From: Cupriavidus sp.
Lineage (GTDB): Bacteria; Pseudomonadota; Gammaproteobacteria; Burkholderiales; Burkholderiaceae
DNA: 59,983 bases
Assembly: GCA_031181345.1 (NCBI GenBank)
Contig: JAPSLC010000032.1
Span: 1 to 59,983 of the forward strand
Reading direction: 5' to 3'
Position numbers and translations under genes: made by a program. This document shows positions 26,125 to 34,354 of the stretch, one piece after another. The notes under the pieces were generated by a model. It did not search any database, had not been told where the DNA came from, and saw nothing but the letters and a program-made list of their open reading frames with translations. Numbering within the stretch: position 1 is the first letter of the stretch; the number at the start of each line of letters is the position of its first letter.

Positions 26125-26196
26125 CGCAGCCTCCTCCGAGCCCTCCGGGCCTCTTTGCAGCCCATGTCCTGAAGACCATGTTAGGCACGCGATCGA

Positions 26197-26210
26197 AGAA
26201 ATGGATTTCT
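26197..26210. promoter_or_regulatory. Palindrome AGAAAT-GG-ATTTCT, candidate Lrp-type operator
   Basis: A perfect 6-bp dyad lies in the 140-bp gap between the divergent oxidoreductase and Lrp genes, in an AT-rich patch of otherwise GC-rich DNA. Lrp/AsnC proteins bind AT-rich dyads and usually control the divergent neighbour. Operator function is inferred from position. Confidence 0.45.
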
Positions 26211-26264
26211 CAATTTTGCCGCCAGGGCCTAGATTGGAGAAAACCCATCTCGATATCGGGCGAT

Positions 26265-26741
26265 ATGAAGAACGAAGAGGTTCTGGACGAGTACTCGCGC
26301 CGCATCCTCGCCGAACTGCAGCGCGACGCACGGCAGTCGCTGCAGCAGCTGGCCGGCGCGGTGGGGCTGTCGGTCACGCCCTGCTGGAAGCGGCTCAAGG
26401 CGATGGAGGAAAGCGGGGTCATCCGCAACTACACGGTCTGGGTCGACCGCGAGCGGGTCGGGCTGTCGAACTGCGTGCTGGCCGAGATCAATCTGACCCG
26501 CCACAGCGAGACCGTGGTCGACGAATTCGAGGCCGCGGTGCGCCGCTGCCCGGCGATCGTCGAGTGCTATCGCACGACCGGCCAGGCCGACTATCTGCTG
26601 AAGGTGCTGACGCCGGATATCCGCGCCTACGATGCCTTCCTGCACGAGGTGATATTCCGGCTGCCGGGCGTGACCGGCATCCGTTCGGCCATCGTGCTGT
26701 GCGAGGTCAAGAGCGGAGCGCCGTTGCCGATCGGCGCCTGA
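26265..26741 (+). CDS. Lrp/AsnC family transcriptional regulator
   Basis: 158 residues: N-terminal winged helix (LDEYSRRILAELQRDARQSLQQLAGAVGLSVTPCWKRLKAMEESGVI) and C-terminal RAM/AsnC ligand domain (ECYRTTGQADYLLKVLTPDIRAYDAFLHEVI). Such proteins form octamers that sense amino acids. The divergent position suggests it controls the indolepyruvate ferredoxin oxidoreductase in response to an amino acid, a common arrangement. The start is the MKNEEVLDEY methionine; a 29-residue upstream extension is in frame but not family-like. Confidence 0.92.
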   Translation: MKNEEVLDEYSRRILAELQRDARQSLQQLAGAVGLSVTPCWKRLKAMEESGVIRNYTVWVDRERVGLSNCVLAEINLTRHSETVVDEFEAAVRRCPAIVECYRTTGQADYLLKVLTPDIRAYDAFLHEVIFRLPGVTGIRSAIVLCEVKSGAPLPIGA

Positions 26742-26762
26742 CTGCCGACCCGAGGCAACGCG

Positions 26763-27596
26763 CTACAGCATCTCCAGCGGACGCGGCCCCCGCGGCGGCG
26801 GGAACAGGGCGTCGAGTTCGGCCAGTTGAGCGGCATCGAGGTCGATCGACAGCGCCGCGGCGTTCTCGCGCAGCGCGTCGCGCCGGCCCGTCTTCGGGAT
26901 CGCGATCACGCCGTCGCGCGAGAGCAGCCACGCAAGCGCGGCCTGCGCTGGCGCGATGCCGTGGCGCGCGGCGAACGCCTTCAGTCCGGCATGGCGCAGC
27001 AGCCGGGCCTGCTCGATCGGCGAATAGGCCATCACCGGCACGCCGCGCTCGCGCAGCCACGGCAGCAAGTCCCATTCGATGCCGCGGCGGGACAGGTTGT
27101 ACAGCAACTGGTTGGTCTGGACCCGATCGCCGCCCGGCACCTTCCACAGCTCGCGCATATCGTCGAGGTCGAGATTGCTGACGCCGAAGTGGCGGATCTT
27201 GCCGGCCTGCTGCAGCGCGAGGAAGGCCTCCATGGTCTCGGCCAGCGGCACGCCGCCGCGCCAATGCAGCAGATACAGGTCGATGCGGTCGGTGCGCAGC
27301 CGGCGCAGGCTGCGTTCGCAGGCGGCCACCGCGTCGCGCCGTCCGGCGTTGTGCGGATAGACCTTGGTGACCAGGAACACCTCGTCGCGCCGGCCGGCGA
27401 TCGCCTCGCCGACCAGCGTCTCCGACAGTCCCTCGCCATACATCTCGGCGGTGTCGACCAGCCGCAGGCCCAGGTCCAGGCCGAGCCGCAGCGTGGCGAT
27501 CTCCTCGGCGCGGCGCGAGCGGTCGTCGCCGATATTCCAGGTACCCATGCCGAGGGCCGGCACGCGTTCACCGCAGGGCAGCAGCACGTCTTTCAT
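26763..27596 (-). CDS. Aldo/keto reductase
   Basis: 277-residue NADPH-dependent TIM-barrel oxidoreductase. The catalytic tetrad is visible: Asp and Tyr in VDTAEMYGEG, Lys in LVTKVYPHN and His in YLLHWRGG. The NADP site near IPKTGRRDALREN is typical. 58 bp downstream of a LysR regulator gene on the same strand, with which it may share a transcript. Substrate unknown. Confidence 0.92.
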   Translation of the reverse strand: MKDVLLPCGERVPALGMGTWNIGDDRSRRAEEIATLRLGLDLGLRLVDTAEMYGEGLSETLVGEAIAGRRDEVFLVTKVYPHNAGRRDAVAACERSLRRLRTDRIDLYLLHWRGGVPLAETMEAFLALQQAGKIRHFGVSNLDLDDMRELWKVPGGDRVQTNQLLYNLSRRGIEWDLLPWLRERGVPVMAYSPIEQARLLRHAGLKAFAARHGIAPAQAALAWLLSRDGVIAIPKTGRRDALRENAAALSIDLDAAQLAELDALFPPPRGPRPLEML

Positions 27597-27654
27597 GGCG
27601 CATCGCTCCTTGTGTTCGGGGTTTCGGTTGCCGATCGCCTCGGTTCATCCCGGT

Positions 27655-28584
27655 TCATCCATCGGCGCTTCGTTCGCCTGCACGGCCGTCGATGCCGCTC
27701 TGCTGCACCAGCCATTGGCGGAACGCACGAGCCGCGGCGGGCTCGGCGCGCTCGCGCGGCCAGACCGCGTAGTAGCCGCCGCCAAGGCTCGCGCTCGCCT
27801 GCGTCGCGCGCACCAGCAGGCCGTCGCGCAGGCAGGCATCGATCATATGACGCCAGGCCAGCACGATGCCGTGGCCCTCGATGGCCAGTTGCAGCAGGAT
27901 CGGATACTGGTTGGCCACCACGCGATGGTTCGGGCGCGCATCGGGCAGGCCGTTCTGCGCGAGCCAGGTCTCCCACGACATCCACTGGCGCTGGGCGTCT
28001 TCCAGCACCAGCAGCGTCTCGTCGACCAGGTCGGCTGGTTCCAGCCGCCGGCCTCGCAGATAGCCGGGCGTGCAGACGGGGAACACTTCCTCGTCGTACA
28101 GGCGCCGCGCAGCGAACGCCGGCGGCGCACCTTCGCGCAGGTAATAGAGGCCGATATCGAACTCGGCGCCCGACATCGAGGCGAGGCTGTCGTTGACGAT
28201 CAGGCGCAGGTGGAAGTCCGGATGCGCGGCGCGAAAGCGGGCCAGCCGCGGCGTCAGCCACAGCACCGCGACGCCGGACGAGCAGGCCACCGACAGCTCG
28301 GTATGGCCCTTTCGCTTCATCACGTCCTCGGTCGCTTCGGCGCAGCCGACCAGCAGCCGCTGCACCACCTCGGCATAGCGCTGGCCGCTGACGGTCAGCC
28401 GCAGCGCACGCGGCTCGCGCACGAACAGTTTCTTGCCGAGGAATTGCTCCAGCTGCGCGACCTGCCGGCTGATCGCGCTCTGCGTCAGATGCAGTTCGGC
28501 GGCGGCGCGGGTAAAGCTGCCGTGCCGCATCGCCGCCTCGAAGGCGATCAGGCAGGGCAGCGGAGGAAGCGGGGAAATGCGCAT
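27655..28584 (-). CDS. LysR family transcriptional regulator (GcvA-like)
   Basis: 309 residues. N-terminal winged helix: FEAAMRHGSFTRAAAELHLTQSAISRQVAQLEQFLGKKLFVRE. The periplasmic-binding-like sensor follows (LSVACSSGVAVLWLTPRLARF onward). The MRISPLPPLPCLIAFEAA start is like GcvA/AmpR-group members. It lies just upstream of the aldo/keto reductase and is its likeliest target, though LysR genes more often regulate a divergent gene and none is divergent here. Confidence 0.9.
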   Translation of the reverse strand: MRISPLPPLPCLIAFEAAMRHGSFTRAAAELHLTQSAISRQVAQLEQFLGKKLFVREPRALRLTVSGQRYAEVVQRLLVGCAEATEDVMKRKGHTELSVACSSGVAVLWLTPRLARFRAAHPDFHLRLIVNDSLASMSGAEFDIGLYYLREGAPPAFAARRLYDEEVFPVCTPGYLRGRRLEPADLVDETLLVLEDAQRQWMSWETWLAQNGLPDARPNHRVVANQYPILLQLAIEGHGIVLAWRHMIDACLRDGLLVRATQASASLGGGYYAVWPRERAEPAAARAFRQWLVQQSGIDGRAGERSADG

Positions 28585-28627
28585 GGCGGCGTCCGGTCGG
28601 TCAAGCCGCCATGATAGTGGAGGGACT

Positions 28628-28800
28628 GCTCCCCTCTCCCGCTTGGGGGAAAGGGGTCGGGGGAGAGGGCAAGGCGCGGTGATCCTGCCATCGCGGTTCG
28701 AAACCGCCCCCTCTCCCCAACCCTCTCCCCCGTGAGGGGGAGAGGGAGTACTGCAGAGGCTGAAGGACCGTGACGCTCTCGCCCGTGAGGGGAGAGGGAG
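28628..28800. repeat. CCCTCTCCC intergenic repeat, copy A
   Basis: Composite repeat rich in CCCTCTCCC and its complement GGGAGAGGG: a left half with CCCCTCTCCCGCTTGGGGG and GGGAGAGGGCAAGGCG, and a right half with CCTCTCCCCAACCCTCTCCC and GTGAGGGGGAGAGGG. It can fold into long G-C hairpins. The same units recur near 33.65 and 35.36 kb. Repeats of this kind are widespread between genes in Burkholderiales and xanthomonads. It fills the gap between the LysR and amidohydrolase genes. Confidence 0.8.
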
Positions 28801-28827
28801 AACGATAAAGGTGGACGTACCGCGGCG

Positions 28828-30072
28828 CTACTGCGCGCCGCGCGTATGAATCCGCCCGCCCTGCATCACCAGTGCCAGGTGCTCGCCCTGGCCCATCAGC
28901 AGACCGATGTCGGCCAGCGGATCGCCGTCGACCACCAGCAGGTCGGCCACCGCGCCGGCGCGCACCGTGCCCAGTTCGCCCTCGCGCTGCAGCAGCGCGG
29001 CGGCGATCGAGGTCGCCGAGCGGATCGCCTCCAGGTTGCCGAGCGCGTCGGCGCGGATGCGGAATTCCTCGCTCTGGCACTGGTGCATCTCGCCGAGCAG
29101 ATCGGAGCCGAAGGCCATCGGCACGCCGGCCTCGGCATAGATGCGCAGCGAGTCGTGGCCGGCCTGGCGCACGGTCTCGATCTTGGCCACCGACTCGACC
29201 GGCAGGCCCAGCCGCGCGCCGTCGCGCGCCAGCGCCTCGTAGGTGATCACGGTCGGCACCACGAAGGCACCATGCTCGCGCATCACCTCGGCCGCGGCGC
29301 GGTCGACCAGATTGCCGTGCTCGATCGAACGGACGCCGCAGCGCACCGCGCGGGCGATCGCGCGCGGCGTGTAGGCGTGCGCCGCGACATAGGTCTGCGC
29401 GGCCTCGGCCTCCTCGACGATGGCGCGGATCTCGTCCTCGCTGTACTGCGTGTTGGCGATCGGATCGGTCGGCGAGGCGACGCCGCCGGAGGCCATGATC
29501 TTGATCTGCGTCGCGCCCTTCTGGATCTCTTCGCGCACCGCCAGCCGCACCGCGTCCACGCCGTCGACCACGCGCGCGATGGCGCCGGCGCGGAACGCGC
29601 ACGAGCAGGGCTCGAGCGTGTCGCCGCGCGGGCGGAAGTCGCCGTGTCCGCCGGTCTGCGACAGCGCCTTGCCCGACGGGAAGATGCGCGGACCCGGGAT
29701 CAGGCCGCTGGCCACCGCCTGCGACAGACCCCAGTCTGCGCCGCCGGCGTCGCGCACCGTGGTGAAGCCGCGCTCGAGCATCGCCCGCATGATCGGCAGC
29801 GCGCGGATCGCCACCAGCACGTTGGGCTGGGTCGCGTTCAGGCCGAGGTTGGCCAGCGAGGCCAGCACGTGCACGTGGCAGTCGATCAGCCCGGGCATCA
29901 CCGTCTTGCCCGCGACGTCGATGCGTCGCAGATCGGGAGCGTCGGGCAGGTCGAGCGGCGTGGCCGATACCGCGGCGATGCGCTCGCCCTCGATCAGTAC
30001 GTCGTGGCGGCGCAGCAGGCTGCCGTGCGCCGGGTCGAGGACGTTGCCGCCCTGAAGCAGGATTCTGGTCAT
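28828..30072 (-). CDS. Amidohydrolase family protein (imidazolonepropionase/prolidase-like)
   Basis: Metal-dependent TIM-barrel hydrolase, about 414 residues. The metal site is complete: HxH in LIDCHVHVLA, the bridging Lys in QIKIMASGGV, His in AAHAY, His in SIEHGN and Asp in FGSDLLGEMH. The C-terminal beta-sandwich closes with GAVADLLVVDGDPLADI. This set matches the subfamily of aryl-dialkylphosphatase/Xaa-Pro-dipeptidase-like amidohydrolases. It starts 7 bp after the transporter stop; a TTG codon two codons upstream is an alternative start. The transporter probably imports its substrate. Confidence 0.88.
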   Translation of the reverse strand: MTRILLQGGNVLDPAHGSLLRRHDVLIEGERIAAVSATPLDLPDAPDLRRIDVAGKTVMPGLIDCHVHVLASLANLGLNATQPNVLVAIRALPIMRAMLERGFTTVRDAGGADWGLSQAVASGLIPGPRIFPSGKALSQTGGHGDFRPRGDTLEPCSCAFRAGAIARVVDGVDAVRLAVREEIQKGATQIKIMASGGVASPTDPIANTQYSEDEIRAIVEEAEAAQTYVAAHAYTPRAIARAVRCGVRSIEHGNLVDRAAAEVMREHGAFVVPTVITYEALARDGARLGLPVESVAKIETVRQAGHDSLRIYAEAGVPMAFGSDLLGEMHQCQSEEFRIRADALGNLEAIRSATSIAAALLQREGELGTVRAGAVADLLVVDGDPLADIGLLMGQGEHLALVMQGGRIHTRGAQ

Positions 30073-30079
30073 GGGCAAA

Positions 30080-31381
30080 TCAGTGTCGTTGCAGATAGGC
30101 CGGCTCGCGGACGAAGCGCGTGCCGACGAAGCTGATGGCGGCGGCGATCATCACGTAGAAGGCGGGCGCCATGGTGCTGCCGGTGCTGGCGATCAGCCAG
30201 GTGATGATGAACGAGGCGAAGCCGCCGAAGATCGTCACCGCCAGGTTGTAGGCGACCGACAGGCCGGTCGACAGCACCTTGGCCGGGAACAGTTCGGAGA
30301 AGGCCGCCAGGATCGGGCCGGTGTACGCGGCGATCAGCACGCCGAACACCAGCTGGAACACCAGCAGCGATACGAGGCCCGGCACGTGGTTGATATAGAA
30401 GAACATCGGATAGGCCAGCAGCAGGATCAGCAGCGCCGAGCCCGAGAGCAGCGCGCGGCGGCCGACGCGGTCGGCGAGCCAGCCGACGATGGGCGAGAAC
30501 ACCATGATGGCGAGGCCCCCGACCATGCCCGCGATGAAGCCGGTGGACTGCGGCACTTGGAGCACTTTGACCGAGTAGGTCGGCATATAGAACAGCAGCA
30601 CGTAGGTGCAGACCGTCCACAGGATCACCATCGAGAAGCTCGCCGTGGTCTCGCGCGGGTAGGTCTGCACGATCTCCTTGAGCGGCGAGTCCGAGCGCTC
30701 GGCGTTATCGCGGAAGGTCGGCGTCTCGTCCAGGTGGTGGCGGATGTAGTAGCCGACCGGACCGATCACGATGCCCAGCAGGAAGGGCAGGCGCCAGCCC
30801 CAGCTGTTCAGTGCCTCGGGGCTCAGCGCGCTGGTGACGAAGGTACCGACCGCGGCGCCGAGCAGCACCGCGACGCCGATGCTGGCCTGGATCCAGCTCG
30901 AGTAGAAGGCGCGCTGGCGGGCGGGCGCGTACTCGGTCAGGAACGCGGTCGCGCCGCCCATTTCGCCGCCGGCCGAAAAGCCCTGCATCAGCCGTGCAAC
31001 CACGATCAGCAGCGGCGCGAACACGCCGATCTGGTCGTAGGTCGGGGCGATGCCGATGATGGTGGTGCCCAGCGCCATCAGCAGGATGGTCAGCGACAGC
31101 GCCTGCTTGCGGCCGACGCGGTCGGCATAGACGCCGAGCACGATGCCGCCGACCGGGCGCATGAAGAAGCCGACGCCGAAGGTGGCGACCGCCAGCAACA
31201 GCGACGACAGGTCGTTGCCGGTCGGAAAGAACAGCCTGGCGATGATGACCGCGAAGAAGCTGTAGACCGTGAAGTCGAACCACTCGAGGCCGTTGCCGAT
31301 CACCGTTGCGACGATGGCGCGGCGGCGTTCCCTGGCGTGGGTGGCGGGCAGCGCGTCGGCGTGGGCTACGCTCGCTTGCAT
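30080..31381 (-). CDS. MFS transporter, metabolite:H+ symporter (MHS) family
   Basis: 433-residue, 12-helix importer. Family marks: the start of helix 1, ATVIGNGLEWFDFTVYSFFA, then MRPVGGIVLGVYADRVGRKQAL and LMQGFSAGGEMGGATAFLTEYAP. The second half repeats the motif as GWLADRVGRRALL. MHS members take up organic acids and similar solutes. The ATG has AGGAG at 6 nt. First gene of a two-gene operon with the amidohydrolase, which suggests uptake followed by hydrolysis of the same compound. Confidence 0.93.
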   Translation of the reverse strand: MQASVAHADALPATHARERRRAIVATVIGNGLEWFDFTVYSFFAVIIARLFFPTGNDLSSLLLAVATFGVGFFMRPVGGIVLGVYADRVGRKQALSLTILLMALGTTIIGIAPTYDQIGVFAPLLIVVARLMQGFSAGGEMGGATAFLTEYAPARQRAFYSSWIQASIGVAVLLGAAVGTFVTSALSPEALNSWGWRLPFLLGIVIGPVGYYIRHHLDETPTFRDNAERSDSPLKEIVQTYPRETTASFSMVILWTVCTYVLLFYMPTYSVKVLQVPQSTGFIAGMVGGLAIMVFSPIVGWLADRVGRRALLSGSALLILLLAYPMFFYINHVPGLVSLLVFQLVFGVLIAAYTGPILAAFSELFPAKVLSTGLSVAYNLAVTIFGGFASFIITWLIASTGSTMAPAFYVMIAAAISFVGTRFVREPAYLQRH

Positions 31382-32334
31382 GTTGTTCTCCTGTGCATGG
31401 TTTCCTCCTCTGAGATGGACAGGCGCCCGTCCGCGGCTGGCGCAGCGGGCCCGACGGCCGATGTTAGAAGCAGGCCCCGCGCGGGCGGTAACGAAATCTG
31501 CGCATGTCCGCATGCCGTCGGCGCATGCGTGGGGGGTCCGGTGGCGAGGTGCAAGCGCGGGTCCGCGTCCGCGATGCGGGCATGCGATGGTGTCCGCCAT
31601 CGTCCGACAGTGATCCTGCGTGCGAGCGATGGAGATCGACGGCGCTCGACAGCGGCCGCTGGCCATCGATGGACCATCGATCGGGCATCGATCGGGCCTC
31701 GATCGGACGTCGACATCGTGCTCGCGAGTAGCAAAGCGTTGCGTCGGCGCATCACTCGATCGACGCTCGCGCACGATGCGCGACGACGCGCGATGCGATG
31801 TCGATGCGCGATGCGCGCGTCGATGTCGCGACGGCTCGCGCCACCTCGATGCGCTCGTCGTAGAAGTCGCGCCGACGGTGTCGGCCGTCGCCGCGATGCG
31901 CTTCGGTGACACCGCATCGCGCGTCGCGCAGCGAGCGCGCCGCGCGCACGGCCGATCTTCAATGCGTGCCGCAAAGCCTTGTCACATGCGGCTTTGCGGC
32001 GAGCGTGCGGGTTCTCCCTCGTGTCTTCACCGCGGCCTCGCGAGGGCTCGCGATGGGTCCTCGCGAACGTGGTCGCGAAGTGGGCGCGCAGTGGTCGCGC
32101 ACCGCATCGTCGGCATGTCGATGGGGCCGCGATGCGATCGAAGACGAGGGTCTCGCAGCGTGTCGTCGCGGCATGCGATGCGTGTCTCGTCAGCGCGTTG
32201 CGCATGTCATCGCATCGATGCGTTCGTCATCGCAAAGCGCGCGCATTCGGTGGCGTGATTTTTTGGAACTTTTTTCTTAACATCACCGACCAAACGAATT
32301 ATGATTCGCCTTGACAAGAGTCTCTCTTCATTGC
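31382..32334. other. Gene-free region of unusual composition
   Basis: Nearly 1 kb with no supportable gene. From about 31470 to 32240 the sequence is dense in CGATCG, GATGCG and GTCGATG words on both strands; open frames through it encode only Arg/His/Ala/Ser-rich low-complexity strings. It contains a phased 11-bp repeat. Near 32250-32310 it turns abruptly AT-rich (TTTTTTGGAACTTTTTTC), followed by TTGACA at 32311, a possible -35 element. Confidence 0.6.
31665..31713. repeat. 11-bp tandem repeat, unit near ATCGATCGGGC
   Basis: Five units with TCGA-containing starts at 31665, 31676, 31687, 31698 and 31709, exactly 11 bp apart. The middle units are nearly identical and the outer ones degenerate. 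Each holds the palindrome ATCGAT or part of it, so the array offers a row of dyads on one DNA face. Confidence 0.75.
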
Positions 32335-32680
32335 ATGAAGCAAGACATCGCGAAGCGAAGAACTCGAACAACAACCGCGGCGCGTTTCGATGCAGTGATG
32401 CAGGTAGCCGAGGAGCAACAGAACTTTGACGCAGACCAGACCGGGCTGGCTTCTTACAACGCGTACAGTCTCCTGTGGCCCATTGACGGGATGGGTTCGC
32501 TACCTCGAACAACACGGCGTCTGCCTGGCGCGTGCCATGACCGCGAATGCAGGTCTGCCGTCGGAATACTCCTACTTTGAAGCCGCGTGTCGCCGGGCAG
32601 CGACGCGCGAGCGGATCGAATACTGCAGGACGCGGCGAGCGTTGCGCGCAGGTCATCGCGTTGCACGTCGTCACGGAAGC
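32335..32680 (+). pseudogene. Frameshifted remnant of an unidentified helical protein
   Basis: Frame 1 reads MKQDIAKRRTRTTTAARFDA, continues AEEQQNFDADQTGLASYNAY and stays protein-like to SLLWPID. At a GGG run (32488-32490) the sense moves to the next frame: GWVRYLEQHGVCLARAMTAN, then AGLPSEYSYFEAACRRAATR to IEY. There it appears to return to frame 1 as LQDAASVARRS. Dropping one G would join the first two parts. The pieces look like one amphipathic helical protein, with a size and character recalling phasins, but no family is proven. There is no clear ribosome site. A sequencing error is possible. Confidence 0.35.
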
Positions 32681-32865
32681 TTTGCCCTGGGCGAAGCGCC
32701 TGCCAAGGAATTCATTAGCGTGCGGCAGCCGTATTGCGGCACGCCGATGAATCGCTCGCTCGACTGGGGTTTGCAAGCCGGGGGTTTGCAGGCATTAACG
32801 CCTCGGGTCGGTCGGGTCGCCAATTTTGGACATTCGATATTCACGCTCTAGTGAAGGAGTCATCC

Positions 32866-33465
32866 ATGGCAACGACTGCGAAGAAGAAACCTGCGGCCAA
32901 GAAGGCCGCGCCCGCCAAGAAGGCAGCCGCCAAGAAGGCCGCACCGGCCAAGAAGACCGCGGTGAAGAAGGTCGCCGCGAAGAAGGCCGCGCCGGCCAAG
33001 AAGGCCGCAGCGAAGAAGGCCCCCGCCAAGAAGGTCGCAACCAAGAAGGTAGCGGCGAAGAAGGCGGCACCGGCCAAGAAGGCTGCAGCGAAGAAGGCTC
33101 CCGCCAAGAAGGTCGCAACCAAGAAGGTAGCGGCGAAGAAGGCGGCACCGGCCAAGAAGGCCGCAGCGAAGAAGGCCCCCGCCAAGAAGGCCGCGACCAA
33201 GAAGGTAGCGGCGAAGAAGGCGGCACCGGCCAAGAAGGCCGCGGCCAAGAAGACCACCGCGAAGAAGGCGACCGCCAAGAAGGCCGCGCCGGCCAAGAAG
33301 GCTGCCGCGAAGAAGGCGCCGGCGAAGAAGGCTGCCGGCAAGAAGGCCGCCGCCCAGCCTGCCTCGGCCCCTGCCTCCTCGCCCGCCTCGGCTCCCGCGC
33401 CGGCCGCCAAGACCGCGCTGAGCCCGGCCGCCGCCTGGCCGTTCCCGACCGGCAGCCGTCCGTAA
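32866..33465 (+). CDS. Histone H1-like Ala/Lys/Pro-rich DNA-binding protein
   Basis: 199 residues, almost wholly AKKAAPAKKAAAKK-type repeats, strongly basic, then an Ala/Pro/Ser linker and the tail TALSPAAAWPFPTGSRP, which is characteristic of the Burkholderiales H1-like proteins. These resemble the C-terminal tail of eukaryotic H1 and compact DNA. AGGAG stands 6 nt before the ATG. Three near-identical 26-residue blocks come from a DNA triplication. Copy number of such blocks often varies between strains. A strong terminator follows. Confidence 0.93.
   Translation: MATTAKKKPAAKKAAPAKKAAAKKAAPAKKTAVKKVAAKKAAPAKKAAAKKAPAKKVATKKVAAKKAAPAKKAAAKKAPAKKVATKKVAAKKAAPAKKAAAKKAPAKKAATKKVAAKKAAPAKKAAAKKTTAKKATAKKAAPAKKAAAKKAPAKKAAGKKAAAQPASAPASSPASAPAPAAKTALSPAAAWPFPTGSRP
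33001..33234 (+). repeat. 78-bp tandem repeat, three copies, inside the H1-like gene
   Basis: Units start at 33001, 33079 and 33157, differing at only a handful of bases each. Each encodes 26 residues of the KAAAKKAPAKK / VATKKVAAKKAAPAK type. Being a multiple of three, gain or loss keeps the frame. Confidence 0.9.
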
Positions 33466-33579
33466 GCGTTGAAGCGCGACCTGTGCGCGCTCGATTCCTG
33501 CGGGAATCCTCGGGGCACCTTCGCGTGCCCGGATGACCGGATACCCCGTATCCGGTCGGCATGACTGCGGTCCTGCCAA

Positions 33580-33611
33580 CCCGCCGCCGGCGCAAGCCGC
33601 GGCGGGTTTTT
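33580..33611 (+). terminator. Intrinsic terminator after the H1-like gene
   Basis: CCCGCCGC / GCGGCGGG 8-bp stem with an 11-nt loop followed directly by five T, about 115 bp after the stop. Confidence 0.85.
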
Positions 33612-33645
33612 CATTTGGGGCTGCTGCACCGATAACCGGCGCGAC

Positions 33646-33768
33646 TACTCCGCTCTCCCGCTTGCGGGAGAGGGGGCGGCGGAGAGGGCAAGGGCGGTCG
33701 CCATGCCGGCGCGACCGAAGGCCGCCTCCCTCTCCCCAACCCTCTCCCCCTGACGGGGAGAGGGACCA
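33646..33768. repeat. CCCTCTCCC intergenic repeat, copy B
   Basis: Same composite as copy A: left half with GCTCTCCCGCTTGCGGGAGA and GGAGAGGGCAAGGGCG, right half with CCCTCTCCCCAACCCTCTCC and TGACGGGGAGAGGGA. It lies between two convergent terminators, so probably outside any transcript. Confidence 0.8.
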
Positions 33769-33787
33769 CACCGTCGGGATGGGACCA

Positions 33788-33824
33788 CAAAAAGGAAAAC
33801 GCCGCCCCCCGAAGGAGGCGGCGT
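33788..33824 (-). terminator. Terminator after the glycine-zipper lipoprotein gene
   Basis: On the minus strand ACGCCGCC / GGCGGCGT forms an 8-bp stem followed by TTTCC and five T, about 45 bp after the stop. Confidence 0.75.
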
Positions 33825-33866
33825 CTCGATCGACGACCGGTGAAGCGCGCCGCTTGGTGGCGATGC

Positions 33867-34334
33867 TCAGTGCGTGACGCGCGTGACGCCGCCCGAGGAC
33901 AGCAGCCGCACGCGTTCGCCCGGACGGAAGATCTCGTCGGCGTCCTGCGTGATCGCGCGCATCTCGCCGTTATCCAGGCGCACCGTGATCTCGAGCCCGC
34001 GTCGCTGGTCGACCCGGTTCTCGATCGCGCTGCCGGCCATGCCGCCCAGCACCGCGCCGAGGATGCCGGCCGCCACCGAGCCGCTGCCGCTGCCGATCGA
34101 GCTGCCGGCAGCGATGCCGCCGATGGCGCCGCCCGCCAGCGTGCCGACGCCCGATTGCCGGCCCTGGATCATCACCTCGCGCACGCTCTCGACCACGCCA
34201 TAGCGCAGCGTCTGTTCACGCTGCGACTGCCCCGGCGTATAGATGCTGGCGGAGTTCGATTGCGTGGCGCAGCCGGCCACGAGACTGGCGGCCGCCACGA
34301 GCGCGACGCCGCAGGTTCGGATAAGGGTTTGCAT
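33867..34334 (-). CDS. Glycine-zipper 2TM-type outer membrane lipoprotein (SlyB/PcP-like)
   Basis: 155 residues. The N-terminus has a signal peptide with lipobox VAGC after ALVAAASL. The glycine-zipper region GTLAGGAIGGIAAGSSIGSG...GAVLGGMAGSAIE forms two packed helices in the outer membrane. The C-terminal part (EITVRLDNGEMRAITQDADE) is the usual small beta domain. GGGGA stands 6 nt before the ATG. Last gene of a run with the upstream PfkB kinase, 20 bp away. Role: envelope integrity, by family. Confidence 0.88.
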   Translation of the reverse strand: MQTLIRTCGVALVAAASLVAGCATQSNSASIYTPGQSQREQTLRYGVVESVREVMIQGRQSGVGTLAGGAIGGIAAGSSIGSGSGSVAAGILGAVLGGMAGSAIENRVDQRRGLEITVRLDNGEMRAITQDADEIFRPGERVRLLSSGGVTRVTH

Positions 34335-34354
34335 GGTGATTCCCCAGCAAGGGT

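Noticed and set aside
22891..26172. 1093-codon open frame antisense to the indolepyruvate oxidoreductase
   Set aside because: Shadow of a well-supported gene with cofactor motifs; its product has no domain-like segments.
31366..32205. 279-codon minus-strand frame in the gene-free region
   Set aside because: Only Arg/His/Ala/Ser low-complexity sequence, no ribosome site, overlaps the MFS 5' end.
33001..33234. CRISPR array
   Set aside because: The regular 78-bp repeats are in-frame coding repeats of the H1-like gene without unique spacers.
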